Part shown: positions 5,558-5,582 of the stretch, piece by piece
Position numbering within the stretch: position 1 is the first letter of the stretch
Layout of the letters: each line of letters begins with the position of its first letter
Notes under the pieces: model-generated
Database searches by the model: none
Seen by the model: only the letters and a program-made list of their open reading frames with translations
Told to the model about the DNA's origin: nothing
From: Thiotrichaceae bacterium
Lineage (GTDB): Bacteria; Pseudomonadota; Gammaproteobacteria; SZUA-229
Length of the DNA: 5,582 nt
Assembly: GCA_002746365.1 (NCBI GenBank)
Contig: NVWZ01000015.1
Coordinates: 48,948 to 54,529 of the forward strand
Direction of reading: 5' to 3'
Program-made: the position numbers and the translations under genes

Positions 5558-5582
5558 CTTTCTTTCTCCATTCCGAGCGTTT

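Noticed and set aside
1..5582. CRISPR array, insertion sequence or transposon ends
   Set aside because: No spaced direct repeats, transposase-like ORF or terminal inverted repeats were seen; the only clear inverted repeats are the two terminators.

Overview
The left edge (about 1-600) is bacterial core genome. It holds the 3' end of a housekeeping sigma-70 gene (rpoD), its intrinsic terminator, and a tRNA gene with a CAU anticodon. The RpoD tail closely resembles gammaproteobacterial RpoD, and rpoD next to a tRNA-Ile2(CAU) gene recurs in that class, so a gammaproteobacterium is likely. I cannot name the genus.

From the tRNA 3' end onward the DNA becomes visibly more AT-rich and every gene lies on the minus strand. 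This looks like an accessory island inserted next to the tRNA, although no integrase is present in the window. Reading right to left, in the direction of transcription, the island holds: a small TIR-like protein of the DUF1863/ThsB type (5069-5557); an Nmad2-family putative nucleotide-modification protein that overlaps it by 7 nt (4410-5075); a 668-residue protein with a degenerate TIR-like domain, a canonical TIR domain and a SLOG domain (2341-4347); a MazG-like protein with an unidentified C-terminal domain (1244-2332), 8 nt further on and started from TTG; a minus-strand terminator; and a separate DUF1643 gene (735-1199).

The four-gene block 5557 to 1244 is tightly packed, with each Shine-Dalgarno at or near the previous gene's end, and is very likely one operon. 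Its composition suggests a Thoeris-like anti-phage system: one TIR enzyme would make an NAD-derived nucleotide signal, and a second protein would sense it through SLOG and use its own TIR domain to destroy NAD. The Nmad2 and MazG-like genes are not part of classical Thoeris (ThsA and ThsB), and they suggest extra steps that modify or hydrolyse nucleotides. Domain calls rest on recognised motifs; the system-level role is inference.

The stretch 602-734 has no gene. It contains sequence resembling a decayed piece of the neighbouring tRNA. No CRISPR array, transposase, insertion sequence or rRNA was seen.
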